DNA from: Hydrogenophaga intermedia | GTDB lineage: Bacteria; Pseudomonadota; Gammaproteobacteria; Burkholderiales; Burkholderiaceae_C | DNA length: 64,000 nt | Reading direction: 5' to 3' | NCBI RefSeq assembly: GCF_000723405.1 | Contig: NZ_CCAE010000009.1 | Span: 61,793 to 125,792 of the forward strand | In this document: in pieces, positions 43,552 to 53,887 of the stretch | How the letters are laid out: the number at the start of each line of letters is the position of its first letter | How positions within the stretch are numbered: position 1 is the stretch's first letter | Position numbers and translations under genes: made by a program | The notes under the pieces: model-generated | The model's database searches: none | What the model saw: the letters and a program-made list of their open reading frames with translations, nothing else | What the model was told of the DNA's origin: nothing

Positions 43552-44004
43552 TCAGGCGCTGAGCCGGTCGCGCAGTCGCCTCACGTCTTGCGTGAGGGCG
43601 ATGGCTTCCTGCAAGGTGCACTGCGTGGCTTGCAGCACGCATGAGGGGATGCGGGCCGCCCGGGTCTTGAGTCGGCGGCCGGCGACGGTGAGCCGCACCA
43701 GCACGCGACGCTCGTCCTGCACGTCGCGCAGGCGGGTCACGAAGCCGATGGTTTCCAGGCGTTTGAGAAGTGGCGTGAGCGTGCCGGAATCGAGGTGCAG
43801 GCGTTCACCCAGCGCCGAGACGGTGAGACCGTCCTCTTCCCACAGGGCGAGCATGGCGAGGTATTGCGGGTAGGTCAGGCCCAGCTCGTCGAGCCAGGGC
43901 TTGTAGAGCTTGGTCATGGCCAGCGATGCCGAGTACAGCGCGAAACACAACTGGTTGTCGAGCTTGAGCAGGTCGCTGGAAGATGGGGTGGGCGTCGATG
44001 CCAT
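43552..44004 (-). CDS. ohrR: Organic-hydroperoxide-sensing MarR regulator OhrR
   Basis: 150 residues, MarR fold. The peroxide-sensing Cys20 is in LDNQLCFALYSASLA, as in OhrR proteins of Xanthomonas and Bacillus. The winged helix covers YPQYLAMLALWEEDGLTVSA and RLHLDSGTLTPLLKRLETIG with wing RDVQDERRVLVRLT. A further Cys pair (SCVLQATQC) near residues 120-130 suggests the two-Cys OhrR class. Repressor in the reduced state; oxidation releases it. Its box lies just upstream. Confidence 0.93.
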   Translation of the reverse strand: MASTPTPSSSDLLKLDNQLCFALYSASLAMTKLYKPWLDELGLTYPQYLAMLALWEEDGLTVSALGERLHLDSGTLTPLLKRLETIGFVTRLRDVQDERRVLVRLTVAGRRLKTRAARIPSCVLQATQCTLQEAIALTQDVRRLRDRLSA

Positions 44005-44024
44005 GGCGGGAAGTGTGATGCGAC

Positions 44025-44046
44025 ATTAAATTGTGTGCAATTGAAT
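44025..44046. promoter_or_regulatory. OhrR operator
   Basis: ATTAAATTGTGTGCAATTGAAT, with core AATTG-TGTG-CAATT at 44029-44042, is an AT-rich dyad like known OhrR boxes (repeats of AATT separated by a few bases). It lies 21-42 bases before the ohrR ATG and overlaps the likely -10 (CACAAT or TTTAAT on the minus strand, with TTGTCT 17 bases further out). Autorepression follows from this placement. Confidence 0.75.
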
Positions 44047-44127
44047 AGGACGAAAGACAACTGCCGAGGCAGGGGCTTTCGGTGCCCGTGGGGCGCGCGG
44101 CGCGGCCGAGCTTAGAAGAGCGCTTCT

Positions 44128-44151
44128 GCGCAAACCCCGGAGGGTTTGCGC
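44128..44151 (-). terminator. Hairpin after srkA
   Basis: GCGCAAACCC (44128-44137) and GGGTTTGCGC (44142-44151) form a perfect 10-base stem with a 4-base loop, one base after the srkA stop codon. A second small hairpin AGAAG-AGCG-CTTCT (44114-44127) follows. There is no T tract. It could end srkA transcription. Confidence 0.6.
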
Positions 44152-44152
44152 T

Positions 44153-45187
44153 TCAGGCGATCAGGGGATCCCGCTGCATGGCCTCGATCTGCTCGCGCAG
44201 CAGGTCGACCTGGCCGCGCCAGTGGTCGCGCCCGCCGAACCAGGGGAAGTTGATCGGGAAGGCCGGGTCGTCCCAGCGGCGCGCGATCCAGGCGTTGTAG
44301 TGCACCAGGCGCAGCGTGCGCAGGGGCTCGATGAGCGCGAGCTCGCGCCGGTCGAAGGGGCGGAACTGCTCGTAGCCGTCGAGCAAGGCGGACAGTTGCA
44401 GGGTCTGCTGGCGGCGCTCGCCCGACAGCAGCATCCACAGGTCCTGCACGGCCGGGCCCATGCGGGCGTCGTCCAGGTCCACGAAGTGCGGGCCCGCGCC
44501 GGGCAGGCCCTCGGGCGTCCAGAGCACGTTGCCGGGGTGGCAGTCGCCGTGCAGCCGCAGGCGGGCGATGCCTTCGGGGTCGCTGTCACCACCGGTGCGC
44601 AGCACGGGGTGGGCCTCGATCAGCGTCAGCGCCTCGTCGAGCGCGCTGCACCATTCACGCCGCACCTCGGGGGCGATGGCTTCGTGCTCCAGCAGCCAGT
44701 CGCGCGGTTCGCGCGCGAAGGCGGTGGCGTCGAGCGCCGGCCGGTGCGTGAAGGGGCGCGCCGCGCCCACGGTGTGCAGCCGCGCAAGGAAGCGGCCGAT
44801 CCATTCGAGCACCTCGACGTCATCGAGCTCGGGCCGCCGCCCGCCGCGCCGGGGCCACGCGCCCCAGGTGAAGCCGGCGTGGTGGTGCAGGGTGGCGCCG
44901 TCGATGGCCAGCGGCGCCACCGCCGGTACCTCGGCCGCAGCCAGCTCGGCCGCGAAGGCGTGTTCCTCGGCGATCTGCGCGTCGCTCCAGCGACCCGGGC
45001 GATAGAACTTGAGCACCACCACCTCGTGCCCTTCCACCGGCTGCTCCAGGTGCGCCTGGTAGACGCGGTTCTCGAAGCTGTTGAGCGTGGTCAGGCGGCC
45101 GTCGCCGCGCAGGCCGATGGTGTCGAGCGCGTCGAGCACGGCGTCGGGGGTGAGGGCGTCGAAGGGGTGCGGGGTCGGCATGGTCAT
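44153..45187 (-). CDS. srkA: Stress response kinase SrkA (YihE)
   Basis: 344 residues, aminoglycoside-phosphotransferase-like Ser/Thr kinase. Features: LNSFENRVYQAHLE (SrkA start), VVVLKFYRPGRWSDAQIAEE with ATP-binding Lys, catalytic loop LHGDCHPGN at 212-220 (Asp215) and metal-binding FVDLDDARMGPAVQD. The C-terminal VHYNAWIARRWDDPAFPINF is also characteristic. In E. coli SrkA counteracts MazF-dependent death under stress. It is divergent from the methyltransferase gene, with 47 bases between them. Confidence 0.93.
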   Translation of the reverse strand: MTMPTPHPFDALTPDAVLDALDTIGLRGDGRLTTLNSFENRVYQAHLEQPVEGHEVVVLKFYRPGRWSDAQIAEEHAFAAELAAAEVPAVAPLAIDGATLHHHAGFTWGAWPRRGGRRPELDDVEVLEWIGRFLARLHTVGAARPFTHRPALDATAFAREPRDWLLEHEAIAPEVRREWCSALDEALTLIEAHPVLRTGGDSDPEGIARLRLHGDCHPGNVLWTPEGLPGAGPHFVDLDDARMGPAVQDLWMLLSGERRQQTLQLSALLDGYEQFRPFDRRELALIEPLRTLRLVHYNAWIARRWDDPAFPINFPWFGGRDHWRGQVDLLREQIEAMQRDPLIA

Positions 45188-45234
45188 GCGCGATTGTCCG
45201 GTGCCCGCGGGTGGCGCTCACCTATCATCGCCGC

Positions 45235-46119
45235 ATGCCCTCCGCTTCCCGATCCGCCACGCGACCCAAACCCGCGCAAGACCTTCACGCGCAACTGCCC
45301 GAGCTGCGCGCGGACCAGTCGATCGAGCTGCTCAAGGAACTGCACATCCTCACCCGCGAAGGGCGCCTGAACCAGGACACGCGGCGCAAGCTCAAGCAGG
45401 TCTATCACCTGGTGCAGTTCATCGAGCCGCTGCTCGCGCAGGTGCTGGCCGACACGGGCGACGTGGTGCTGGCCGACCACGGCGCGGGCAAGTCCTACCT
45501 GGGATTCATCCTGTACGACCTGGTGCTCAAGCCGCGCGGGCAGGGCAGTGTCATCGGCGTGGAGGCACGCGCCGAGCTCGTGGAACGATCTCAGGCGCTC
45601 GCGCAGCGCCTGGGTTTCGAGCGCATGCGCTTCCTGGCGGCCACGGTGCAGCAGGCCATGCAACACGCCGACCTGCCCGAGCGCATCGACGTGGTGACGG
45701 CGCTGCACGCCTGCGACACAGCCACCGATGACGCCATCGATTTCGCGTTGGCGCGCGGGGCGCGCCATGTGGTGCTGGTGCCCTGCTGCCAGGCCGAGGT
45801 GGCCGGCGTGATGCGCCAGCACAAGGCCTTTGCGCTCAAGCAGACACCGCTGGCCGAGCTGTGGCGGCACCCGCTGCACACGCGCGAGTTCGGCAGCCAG
45901 ATCACCAACGTGCTGCGCTGCCTGCGCCTGGAAGCGAGTGGTTACGACGTGACCGTTACAGAGCTCGTCGGATGGGAGCATTCCATGAAAAACGAGCTTA
46001 TTCTGGCCCGTAGAATGGCCGACGATCGCCACGGCCAGCGCGAACGCGCCCGCCAGCGACTGCTGCAGGTGCTTGATCAGTTCGGCCTGCAAGCGATGCA
46101 GACCCGCTTCGCGGCCTGA
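45235..46119 (+). CDS. SAM-dependent methyltransferase (Methyltransf_32-like)
   Basis: 294 residues from the ATG at 45235. Residues 15-70 form a helical N-terminus (QSIELLKELHILTREGRLNQ). SAM-binding motif I is a variant, VVLADHGAGKSYLGFILYDL (about 78-97), followed by VIGVEARAELVERSQALAQR, DVVTALHACDTATDDAI and the CC motif VLVPCCQAEVAG. This combination matches the Methyltransf_32/GSTCD-like class, some members of which act on RNA. Substrate unknown. TATCAT lies six bases before the ATG, and there is no SD. Confidence 0.78.
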   Translation: MPSASRSATRPKPAQDLHAQLPELRADQSIELLKELHILTREGRLNQDTRRKLKQVYHLVQFIEPLLAQVLADTGDVVLADHGAGKSYLGFILYDLVLKPRGQGSVIGVEARAELVERSQALAQRLGFERMRFLAATVQQAMQHADLPERIDVVTALHACDTATDDAIDFALARGARHVVLVPCCQAEVAGVMRQHKAFALKQTPLAELWRHPLHTREFGSQITNVLRCLRLEASGYDVTVTELVGWEHSMKNELILARRMADDRHGQRERARQRLLQVLDQFGLQAMQTRFAA

Positions 46120-46133
46120 GGGTCGCGATTCGC

Positions 46134-46152
46134 GGCGGCCCCACGGGCCGCC
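46134..46152 (+). terminator. Hairpin GGCGGCCC-CAC-GGGCCGCC
   Basis: A perfect 8-base stem with a 3-base loop, 14 bases after the methyltransferase stop and about 100 bases before the antiporter start. No T run. It may separate the two transcripts. Confidence 0.5.
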
Positions 46153-46251
46153 ACTCCGATGAACCGATGGCCCCGCCCGGGGTTACGACACCCGACGACA
46201 GCCGGCCTTGCCGGCCACCGATCCGACGGTGTCACCGAGGAGAGTCCTTTC

Positions 46252-47442
46252 GTGATTCCAACCGACATCGCCTTTCTGTTGCAGGCCATCGCCTGGCCCC
46301 TGGTGCTGCTGCTGGCCTGGTTCCTGGCGGAGATGCTCAGCGAGCGCTGGCACCTGCCCCGCGTGACGAGCTACGTGGCCGTGGGCCTGCTGGCCAGCCT
46401 GATCAACCTGCCCGGCCTCACACCCGACATCGCGGGGCTGCCGTTCCTGGCCAACGTGGCGCTGGCGCTGGTGCTGTTCGAGCTGGGCTACCGCATCAAC
46501 CTGCGCTGGTTCCGCCACAACTACTGGGTGCTGTTGCTGGGTGTCATCGAGTCGCTGGTGACCTTCGGCGTGGTGTACTGGGCCACGGGCTGGTTCACGC
46601 TGCCCACCGATCAGCGGCTGATGATCGCCGCGGTGTCCATGGCGGCCTCGCCCGCGGGCGTGCTGCGGGTGGCGCACGAGCTGCGCAGTTCCGGCCAGGC
46701 CACGGAACGCGTGCTGCACCTGAGCGCGATCAACTGCTTCATGGCCGTGCTCACGCTCAAGCTCGTGGTGGGCTACTGGACGCTGTCGACCTCGGGCGAC
46801 TTCGCGCTCGCGGCTTTCGGCAGCATCCACGTGGTGGGCACGTCGATTGCCGTGGGGGCGGTGTTGGGCTTTGCGGTGCCCTGGCTGCTGCGACTGCGCA
46901 TTGCGCATGAGGACGGCGTGACCGTGGTGTTTGCGCTGGCCGTCATCCTGCTGACCACCGCAGCCTACGGCCTGAAGCTCTCGCCGCTGCTGGCCGCACT
47001 GACCTTCGGTATCGTCGCGCGTGAGCGGCGCGTGCACCTCACCAGCGCCCAGCGCGACTTCGGCACCGCGGGCGACCTGCTGTCCGTGTTCCTGTTCGTG
47101 TACATCGCCTCGCTGCTCACCTGGACGGACGTTCCCACCACCTTTCTCATGGGCATCGTCCTCATCCTGATCCGCACGGCCAGCAAGGTGGTCTGCAACG
47201 TGGCCGCGGCGCGCCTGTCGGGCATTTCCGAACGCAAGGGCCTGCTCACGGGCCTGGCGCTCACGCCCATGTCGGCCTTCGCCATCCTGCTGATCGAGGA
47301 AACCCGCCTGTACGGTTTCGAGCCCGCGGTGCAGGTGCTCGCGGCCATGGCCGGAATGATGCTGCTGCAGGAACTGCTGGGCCCTGTCGTCACGCAGCGC
47401 GCGCTGATGGCCGCGCACGAGACCCACGTGACCAAGGAATAA
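46252..47442 (+). CDS. Monovalent cation:proton antiporter, CPA2/Kef type (membrane domain only)
   Basis: 396 residues from the GTG at 46252, chosen because GAGGAGAG lies eight bases upstream; an ATG at 46159 has no SD. Twelve or so hydrophobic helices ([60 protein letters not shown]). LFELGYRI replaces the more usual LFxxGLxxD region. No RCK/TrkA-N nucleotide-binding domain follows, unlike KefB/C. Likely exchanges Na+ or K+ for H+ in the inner membrane. It is 11 bases before ybdK. Confidence 0.85.
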   Translation: MIPTDIAFLLQAIAWPLVLLLAWFLAEMLSERWHLPRVTSYVAVGLLASLINLPGLTPDIAGLPFLANVALALVLFELGYRINLRWFRHNYWVLLLGVIESLVTFGVVYWATGWFTLPTDQRLMIAAVSMAASPAGVLRVAHELRSSGQATERVLHLSAINCFMAVLTLKLVVGYWTLSTSGDFALAAFGSIHVVGTSIAVGAVLGFAVPWLLRLRIAHEDGVTVVFALAVILLTTAAYGLKLSPLLAALTFGIVARERRVHLTSAQRDFGTAGDLLSVFLFVYIASLLTWTDVPTTFLMGIVLILIRTASKVVCNVAAARLSGISERKGLLTGLALTPMSAFAILLIEETRLYGFEPAVQVLAAMAGMMLLQELLGPVVTQRALMAAHETHVTKE

Positions 47443-47453
47443 GGAGCCCGCGC

Positions 47454-48578
47454 ATGCCATTGGAAACCTTCAAGGCGTCCGACTCGCTGACCATGGGCGT
47501 GGAGCTGGAGCTGCAGCTCGTCAACAGCTACGACCATGACCTCTCCAGCAGCGCCAACGACCTGCTCGACCTTCTCGCGCGCAAGCCCTTCCCAGGCGTC
47601 GTCACGCCCGAGATGACGCAGAGCATGATCGAGATCGCCACCGGCATCCACACGGAGCACGGGCCGCTGTTGCTGCAACTGCAACAGATCCGCGACACGC
47701 TGGTGTCGGCGGGCGATCGCCTCAACATCGAACTCGCGGGCGGCGGCACCCACCCCTTCCAGCGCTGGTTCGAGCAGCGCATCTTCTCCAAGCCGCGCTT
47801 TCACCAGCTCTCGGGGCTGTACGGTTACCTGGCCAAGCAGTTCACCGTGTTCGGCCAGCACGTGCACATTGGCTGCGCCTCACCCGACGAGGCCCTGTTC
47901 CTGCTGCACTCGCTCAACCGCTACGTGCCGCACTTCATCGCGCTGTCCGCGTCCTCGCCGTTCTCGCAGGGCGTGGACACGCTGTTCGACTCGGCGCGCC
48001 TGAACTCGGTATTCGCCTTCCCCTTGAGCGGGCGCGCGCCCTTCGTGCTCAAGTGGGACGAGTTCGCCAACGTGTACTTCACCAAGATGGAAAGCACGGG
48101 CGTGGTCAAGTCCATGAAGGACTTCTACTGGGACATCCGGCCCAAGCCCGAGTACGGCACCATCGAGCTGCGTGTGTGCGACACGCCGCTGACGGTGGAG
48201 CGCGCGGCCGCGCTGGCCTGCTACCTGCAGGCGCTGTGCCGCCACCTGCTGGAGCGCAACGAGCCCCCGCCCGAGGAAGACGACTACCTCGTCTACACCT
48301 ACAACCGCTTCCAGGCCTGCCGCTTCGGCCTGGACGGGATGATGGTCAACCCCAAGACGCGCGAGCAGATCAGCATCCGCGAAGACGTGCTGGCCACGCT
48401 GCGCGAGCTCACGCCGCACGCGCTGGCGCTCAACAGTCTGGGGGCGCTCGACGAGATCGAGCGCACGGCCGCCCACGCGGGCAACCACGCCAGCTTCCTG
48501 CGCAACCGCTTCAAGGAAAGCCGCAGCGTGGAGGCAGTGGTGCGCGCCAGCGTGGAAGCGCTGCGGCACGGGCCGTGA
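47454..48578 (+). CDS. ybdK: YbdK-family carboxylate-amine ligase (glutamate-cysteine ligase 2)
   Basis: 374 residues. ATP-grasp-like GCS2 fold: [20 protein letters not shown] (metal-binding Glu residues), [43 protein letters not shown], and [21 protein letters not shown]. coli YbdK has weak glutamate-cysteine ligase activity; the physiological substrate is not settled. It lies 11 bases after the antiporter gene in the same direction, so the two are likely an operon. The window also encodes glutathione reductase far away (62557). Confidence 0.92.
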   Translation: MPLETFKASDSLTMGVELELQLVNSYDHDLSSSANDLLDLLARKPFPGVVTPEMTQSMIEIATGIHTEHGPLLLQLQQIRDTLVSAGDRLNIELAGGGTHPFQRWFEQRIFSKPRFHQLSGLYGYLAKQFTVFGQHVHIGCASPDEALFLLHSLNRYVPHFIALSASSPFSQGVDTLFDSARLNSVFAFPLSGRAPFVLKWDEFANVYFTKMESTGVVKSMKDFYWDIRPKPEYGTIELRVCDTPLTVERAAALACYLQALCRHLLERNEPPPEEDDYLVYTYNRFQACRFGLDGMMVNPKTREQISIREDVLATLRELTPHALALNSLGALDEIERTAAHAGNHASFLRNRFKESRSVEAVVRASVEALRHGP

Positions 48579-48581
48579 AGA

Positions 48582-49370
48582 TCAGCGGTTGGCGTCCATC
48601 AGCAGGGCCACGCTGGCGTCGCGGTCCATGCCGAAGGCGATGAGCTTGCGCAGCACGCCGTCGTACTGGGCAACGCCTTCGATGGTGACGCCGTCGGGCA
48701 GCAGGCATCCGGCACCCGTGAAGTCGAGCCGGGTCGCGAAGATGGCCGTGCTGCCTTGGGGCTGCAGTCGGCCGCTGCCCGTGCAGTGCTCGAAACCGGG
48801 CGTGACGCTGGCCAATGCAACGGTGCCATCCGAAGCGACGCTCACTTCGAAGCTGTCCTTGTAACCATCGGCGTAGAGATCGGCCTCGTAGGTCGTGGCC
48901 ACGCCGGACAAAGGCACAACGACGTCATAGCTTGGGTCGTATTGCAGTTCACCGGTGTAGTTGTTCGGTGTCAGCGTAAGGTTCATGCTGGCCATGGGCG
49001 TGAAGCCGCCATTCAAGCCGATCGCGCGCTTCTGCGCTGGCACCGCGCCGACGGCACTGAGTTGGCTGCTGATCGCCTGCCCCTGGAAGGCCAGCATCCG
49101 ACCCCGCGCCACCTCCAGCACGAGGGAGCCGGATGTGCTGTCGATCAGCAAGCCCCAGCTGTCACCTTGCGCCGGGACGACGAAGACGGCGCTGAACGTG
49201 TCGCTGTACTCCCAACCCCAGATGCCTTCGTTTGTGAGGCGGGTTGCGGATGCCGCGGCGGGTGGTGGGTTCTCGGAAACCCCCACTTCGCGGCCCCCAC
49301 CGCCACAGGCGCTCAATGCCACCGCCATCCACACACTGGTGGTGCGCGACCACTTCACCCATACGCTCAT
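48582..49370 (-). CDS. Hypothetical lipoprotein
   Basis: 262 residues from the ATG at 49370 with AAGGAG upstream. Type II signal: SVWMAVALSAC then GGGG, lipobox LSAC, Cys22. The mature domain is beta-rich, Gly/Thr-rich, with repeated short strands (MNLTLTPNNYTGELQYDPSY, DVVVPLSGVATTYEADLYAD, TVALASVTPGFEHCTGSGRL) and a Cys pair that may be disulphide-bonded. No known domain. It ends 3 bases from the stop of convergent ybdK. Probably an outer-membrane-anchored periplasmic protein. Confidence 0.7.
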   Translation of the reverse strand: MSVWVKWSRTTSVWMAVALSACGGGGREVGVSENPPPAAASATRLTNEGIWGWEYSDTFSAVFVVPAQGDSWGLLIDSTSGSLVLEVARGRMLAFQGQAISSQLSAVGAVPAQKRAIGLNGGFTPMASMNLTLTPNNYTGELQYDPSYDVVVPLSGVATTYEADLYADGYKDSFEVSVASDGTVALASVTPGFEHCTGSGRLQPQGSTAIFATRLDFTGAGCLLPDGVTIEGVAQYDGVLRKLIAFGMDRDASVALLMDANR

Positions 49371-49659
49371 TTCCGCTCCTTGATTTGCATCCGCCCATTG
49401 CGGGCGGCGCGAATCATGGGTGCAGGGAAAGTGACATACGGGGCGGGGGTAGCTTGACCGGCCAGGGAGCGCTACCGACCGCTCGCGCCAGTGGGCGTGA
49501 CTTTCGTCACAAACGCATGGGTGGAGGAATCCCGACATCTGTCGGGAAACTTCCTACACGCGGGATGGCGAGGCGCCGACTTAACGCCCCCGGAGGGCAT
49601 CGATACAGTTTGTTTCCATCGACACACCCTCCGTCTCACCCGATTCCCGAAAGCCCGCC
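49371..49659. other. Non-coding gap with two small dyads
   Basis: 289 bases between divergent genes. It holds GTGAC-TTTC-GTCAC (49497-49510) and CCCGACA-TC-TGTCGGG (49531-49546), both perfect dyads, then GGGAAACTTCC and TCCTACACGC (49552-49561). The 10-base motif TCCTACACGC recurs upstream of the small secreted protein gene (37542-37551). These are candidate regulatory sites for the small gene at 49660; no gene is evident in the gap itself. Confidence 0.5.
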
Positions 49660-49917
49660 ATGAACTCCTTCGCCAACCGCACCAACCCCTTCGTGATGAT
49701 GCTGGACCCGGAAGCCGTCATCAACGCCATGGAGAGCAGCCAGCCGCTGCGGGGCCTGCGTGGCCGCGTCTGCCGCCCGCTGGACAAGCCGCTGATCCCC
49801 ACGTTGTTCAACACCACGATCCGCGAGTTCGACGCCGCGATCGATGAAGAGGAGTTCATGGACAGCGGCATCGAGACCTATGCCGAGGCACAGCCCGGCC
49901 TGAGCGCCGTTCACTGA
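49660..49917 (+). CDS. Small hypothetical protein (85 residues)
   Basis: An 85-residue soluble protein starting MNSFANRTNPFVMMLDPEAV, with a basic middle (RGLRGRVCRPLDKPLIP) and an acidic C-terminus (DAAIDEEEFMDSGIETYAEA). Codon use and the amphipathic helix LDPEAVINAMESSQPL support coding. I recognise no domain. The upstream region has two dyads and looks regulated. A stress-inducible small protein is possible but unproven. Confidence 0.6.
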   Translation: MNSFANRTNPFVMMLDPEAVINAMESSQPLRGLRGRVCRPLDKPLIPTLFNTTIREFDAAIDEEEFMDSGIETYAEAQPGLSAVH

Positions 49918-49949
49918 GCCAGCCCCGGGCCGCCGCCGCCCGGCGGCCC

Positions 49950-50776
49950 TCAGCGCGCGAAGCGTTTGCGCGTCAGGGCCAGGGCCAGCCAGAACGCGCC
50001 GACCGCGTACACCACCAGCACCGCCAGGTGCAGCGCCGCGTCGGTGGGCCACTGGTCCAGGAACAGCGGGCGCACCAGTTGCACCGCGTGCGTCAAGGGC
50101 AACAGATCGGAGAACAGCAGCACCGGCGCGGGCAGCTGTTCGCGGGGGAAGAACACGCCCGACAGGAACATCATGGGCGTGATCACCAGCGTGAAGTAAT
50201 AGCTGAAGAAGTCGTAGCCTTTGGCCAGCGCGTTGAACACCAGCGCGATGCAGGAGAAGGTGATGCCCACGAGCCCCAGCACCGGCCAGGCCACCAGCAG
50301 CTTGGGCGAGTGCGTGATGCCCAGGCCCAGCATCACCAGCAGGATCACCGTGACGGTGAACAAGGCCTTGAAGCCGGCCCACAACATCTCGGCCAGCACC
50401 ACGTCGTCCAGGCGCACCGGCGCGTTCATGATGCCGTCCCAGGTCTTTTGCACGTGCATGCGTGAGAAGGCCGAGTACAAGGCCTCGAAGGTGGCCGCGT
50501 TCATGGCGCTCATGCAGATGCTGCCGCTGGCCAGGAACAGGATGTAGGGCACCGCCACCGAGCCGCCGCCGGCCGTGCCCATGTTCACCGTGCCGACCAA
50601 CGCGCCCAGCCCGTAGCCGAAGGCCACCAGCCAGATGAGGGGTTCGGCGATGTTGGCCACCACGCTGGGCAGGGCCAGCTTGCGCCACACCAGCAGGTTG
50701 CGCAGGAACACCGGCCACCAACGCCAGGACAGGCGCGGCGGGGACCAGGAGTTGATGGGGGTGAGGGTGGTCGTGG

Positions 50777-50780
<4 letters not shown>
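49950..50780 (-). CDS. ABC-2 type transporter permease (NodJ-like)
   Basis: 276 residues with six membrane helices and the ABC-2 permease pattern: [60 protein letters not shown] (conserved loop). Resembles NodJ-type permeases, which form exporters with NodI-like ATPases. No nodulation genes are near, so the name does not imply that function. ATGA overlap with the ATPase gene. Substrate unknown, possibly a lipid or oligosaccharide. Confidence 0.85.
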
Positions 50781-51712
<932 letters not shown>

Positions 51713-51758
51713 CCGGATCATTGTGCCCGCCCAGACAAACCCCCACGGGTTCCACTTT

Positions 51759-51764
51759 TACAAT
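51759..51764 (+). promoter_or_regulatory. -10 candidate TACAAT before psd
   Basis: TACAAT at 51759-51764, preceded by TTT, is nine bases before the psd ATG at 51774. Transcription would start only a few bases before translation, giving a very short leader. No clear -35 at standard spacing. Confidence 0.35.
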
Positions 51765-51773
51765 CCGCCACCC

Positions 51774-52625
51774 ATGTCGCTGGCCGTCCAATTCCAATAC
51801 CTCTTGCCCAAGCTGGCGCTCACGCGCCTGGCTGGGGCCTTCGCCCGCGCGCGCGCGGGGGCCATCACCCAGTGGGCCATTCGCCGCTTCATCGCGCGCT
51901 ACCAGGTGAACATGGCCGAGGCCGCGAACCCCGACCCTACCGCCTACGAGACCTTCAATCACTTCTTCACGCGCGCCCTGAAGCCCGGCGCGCGCCCCTT
52001 GGCCGACGCGGCCTTCGTCTGCCCCGTGGACGGCGCGATCAGCCAGCTCGGCCGCATCGAGGGCGACCGCATCTTCCAGGCCAAGGGCCATGACTACGAC
52101 ACGCGCACGCTGCTGGGCGGCGATGCCGCACTGGCGCAGTCCTTCCAGGGTGGCCGCTTCGCCACCATCTACCTCAGCCCGCGCGACTACCACCGCATCC
52201 ACATGCCCGCGGCGGCCACGCTGCGCCGCATGTTGTACGTGCCGGGCGATCTGTTCTCGGTGAACCCGGCCACGGCCGCGGGCGTGCCGGGGCTGTTCGC
52301 GCGCAACGAGCGCGTGGTGTGCGTGTTCGACATGCCCGTAGGCGACCGCACTGTGCCGTTCGCGCTGGTGCTGGTGGGCGCCACCATCGTGGGCAGCATG
52401 GCCACCACCTGGCACGGCGTGGTGAACCCGCCGCGCCCCGGCACCGTGCGCGAGTGGCGCTACGACGACGCGCCCGTGCACCTGGACAAGGGTGCCGAGA
52501 TGGGCCGCTTCCTGCTCGGCTCTACCGTCGTGCTGCTCTGGCCGCCGGACACCATTGCCTTGAACCCGGACTGGACCGCCGCGCGGCCCGTGCGCCTGGG
52601 CGAGGCCATGGGTGCCGCGCTCTGA
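51774..52625 (+). CDS. psd: Phosphatidylserine decarboxylase proenzyme
   Basis: 283 residues. Makes phosphatidylethanolamine from phosphatidylserine at the inner membrane. The self-cleavage motif LGST is at 248-251 (pyruvoyl-forming Ser250), within [13 protein letters not shown]; the auto-protease Asp86 ([11 protein letters not shown]) and His143 (DYHRIHMP) are present. N-terminal helix [20 protein letters not shown] associates with the membrane. Standard length for the bacterial type I enzyme. Followed after 26 bases by purT, likely cotranscribed. Confidence 0.95.
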   Translation: MSLAVQFQYLLPKLALTRLAGAFARARAGAITQWAIRRFIARYQVNMAEAANPDPTAYETFNHFFTRALKPGARPLADAAFVCPVDGAISQLGRIEGDRIFQAKGHDYDTRTLLGGDAALAQSFQGGRFATIYLSPRDYHRIHMPAAATLRRMLYVPGDLFSVNPATAAGVPGLFARNERVVCVFDMPVGDRTVPFALVLVGATIVGSMATTWHGVVNPPRPGTVREWRYDDAPVHLDKGAEMGRFLLGSTVVLLWPPDTIALNPDWTAARPVRLGEAMGAAL

Positions 52626-52651
52626 ACCCTTCTTTCATCAGGACATTGCCC

Positions 52652-53854
52652 ATGACCACGCTCGGCACACCGCTGTCGCCCTCGGCCACCAAAGTCATGC
52701 TGCTGGGCAGCGGAGAGCTTGGCAAGGAGGTGCTCATCGCCCTTCAACGCCTGGGCGTTGAGACCATCGCCGTCGACCGCTACGAAAACGCGCCCGGTCA
52801 CCAAGTGGCGCACCGCGCGCACACCATCGCCATGAGCGACCCGGCCCAGCTCAAGGCCTTGATCGAGCGCGAGCGCCCGCACCTGGTGGTGCCGGAGATC
52901 GAGGCCATCGCCACGCCCATGCTGCAGGAACTGGAGACCGCGGGTGTGGTGCGCGTGATCCCCACCGCACGCGCCGCGCGGCTCACCATGGACCGCGAGG
53001 GCATCCGCCGCCTGGCCGCCGAAACCCTGAGGCTGCCGACCAGCCCCTACCAGTTCTGCGACTCGCTGCAGGAATTGCAGGCGGCCATCGACAGCGGCAT
53101 CGGCTACCCCTGCATCGTCAAGCCGGTGATGAGCAGCAGCGGCAAGGGGCAGAGCAAGATCGACGGCCCGGACGACGTGCAAAAGGCCTGGGACTACGCC
53201 ATGGCCGGAGGCCGCGTGAGCCACGGCCGCATCATCGTGGAGGGCTTCATCCGCTTCGACTACGAGATCACCCTGCTCACCGTGCGCGCGTTGGGCGCCA
53301 ACGGCGAGCCCGAGACGCACTTCTGCGATCCCATCGGCCATGTGCAGGTGGCGGGCGACTACGTGGAGAGCTGGCAGCCGCACCCCATGAGCGCGGTGGC
53401 GCTGCAAAAGAGCCGCGAGATCGCCAAGGCCATCACCGACAACCTGGGCGGGCAGGGCCTGTTCGGCGTGGAGCTGTTCGTGGCGGGCGACCAGGTGTGG
53501 TTCAGCGAGGTGAGCCCGCGCCCGCACGACACGGGCATGGTCACCATGACCACGCAGTGGCAGAACGAGTTCGAGCTGCACGCGCGCGCCATCCTCGGCC
53601 TGCCGGTGGACACCACGCTCAAGAGCCCGGGCGCCAGCGCCGTGATCTACGGTGGTGTGGAGGCACAGGGCATCGCCTTCGACGGCGTGGACGAGGCCCT
53701 GCGCGTGCCCGGCACCGAACTGCGCCTGTTCGGCAAGCCCGAGAGCTTCGAGAAGCGCCGCATGGGCGTGGCGCTGGCGCGTGATGCGGACGTGGAGCGC
53801 GCGCGCGAGAACGCCAAGCTCGCCGCGTCGAAGGTCAGGCCCCGGCGGGCCTGA
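52652..53854 (+). CDS. purT: Formate-dependent phosphoribosylglycinamide formyltransferase
   Basis: 400 residues, ATP-grasp enzyme catalysing GAR plus formate plus ATP to FGAR in purine synthesis, an alternative to PurN. N-terminal [20 protein letters not shown], substrate loop [23 protein letters not shown]-grasp [18 protein letters not shown] and metal ligands in [20 protein letters not shown]. The end ([20 protein letters not shown]) is also family-typical. AGGAC lies 9 bases before the ATG at 52652. Confidence 0.95.
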   Translation: MTTLGTPLSPSATKVMLLGSGELGKEVLIALQRLGVETIAVDRYENAPGHQVAHRAHTIAMSDPAQLKALIERERPHLVVPEIEAIATPMLQELETAGVVRVIPTARAARLTMDREGIRRLAAETLRLPTSPYQFCDSLQELQAAIDSGIGYPCIVKPVMSSSGKGQSKIDGPDDVQKAWDYAMAGGRVSHGRIIVEGFIRFDYEITLLTVRALGANGEPETHFCDPIGHVQVAGDYVESWQPHPMSAVALQKSREIAKAITDNLGGQGLFGVELFVAGDQVWFSEVSPRPHDTGMVTMTTQWQNEFELHARAILGLPVDTTLKSPGASAVIYGGVEAQGIAFDGVDEALRVPGTELRLFGKPESFEKRRMGVALARDADVERARENAKLAASKVRPRRA

Positions 53855-53887
53855 CCCTGGTGACGCGACCGTCGGGCGCGCGGGCGT

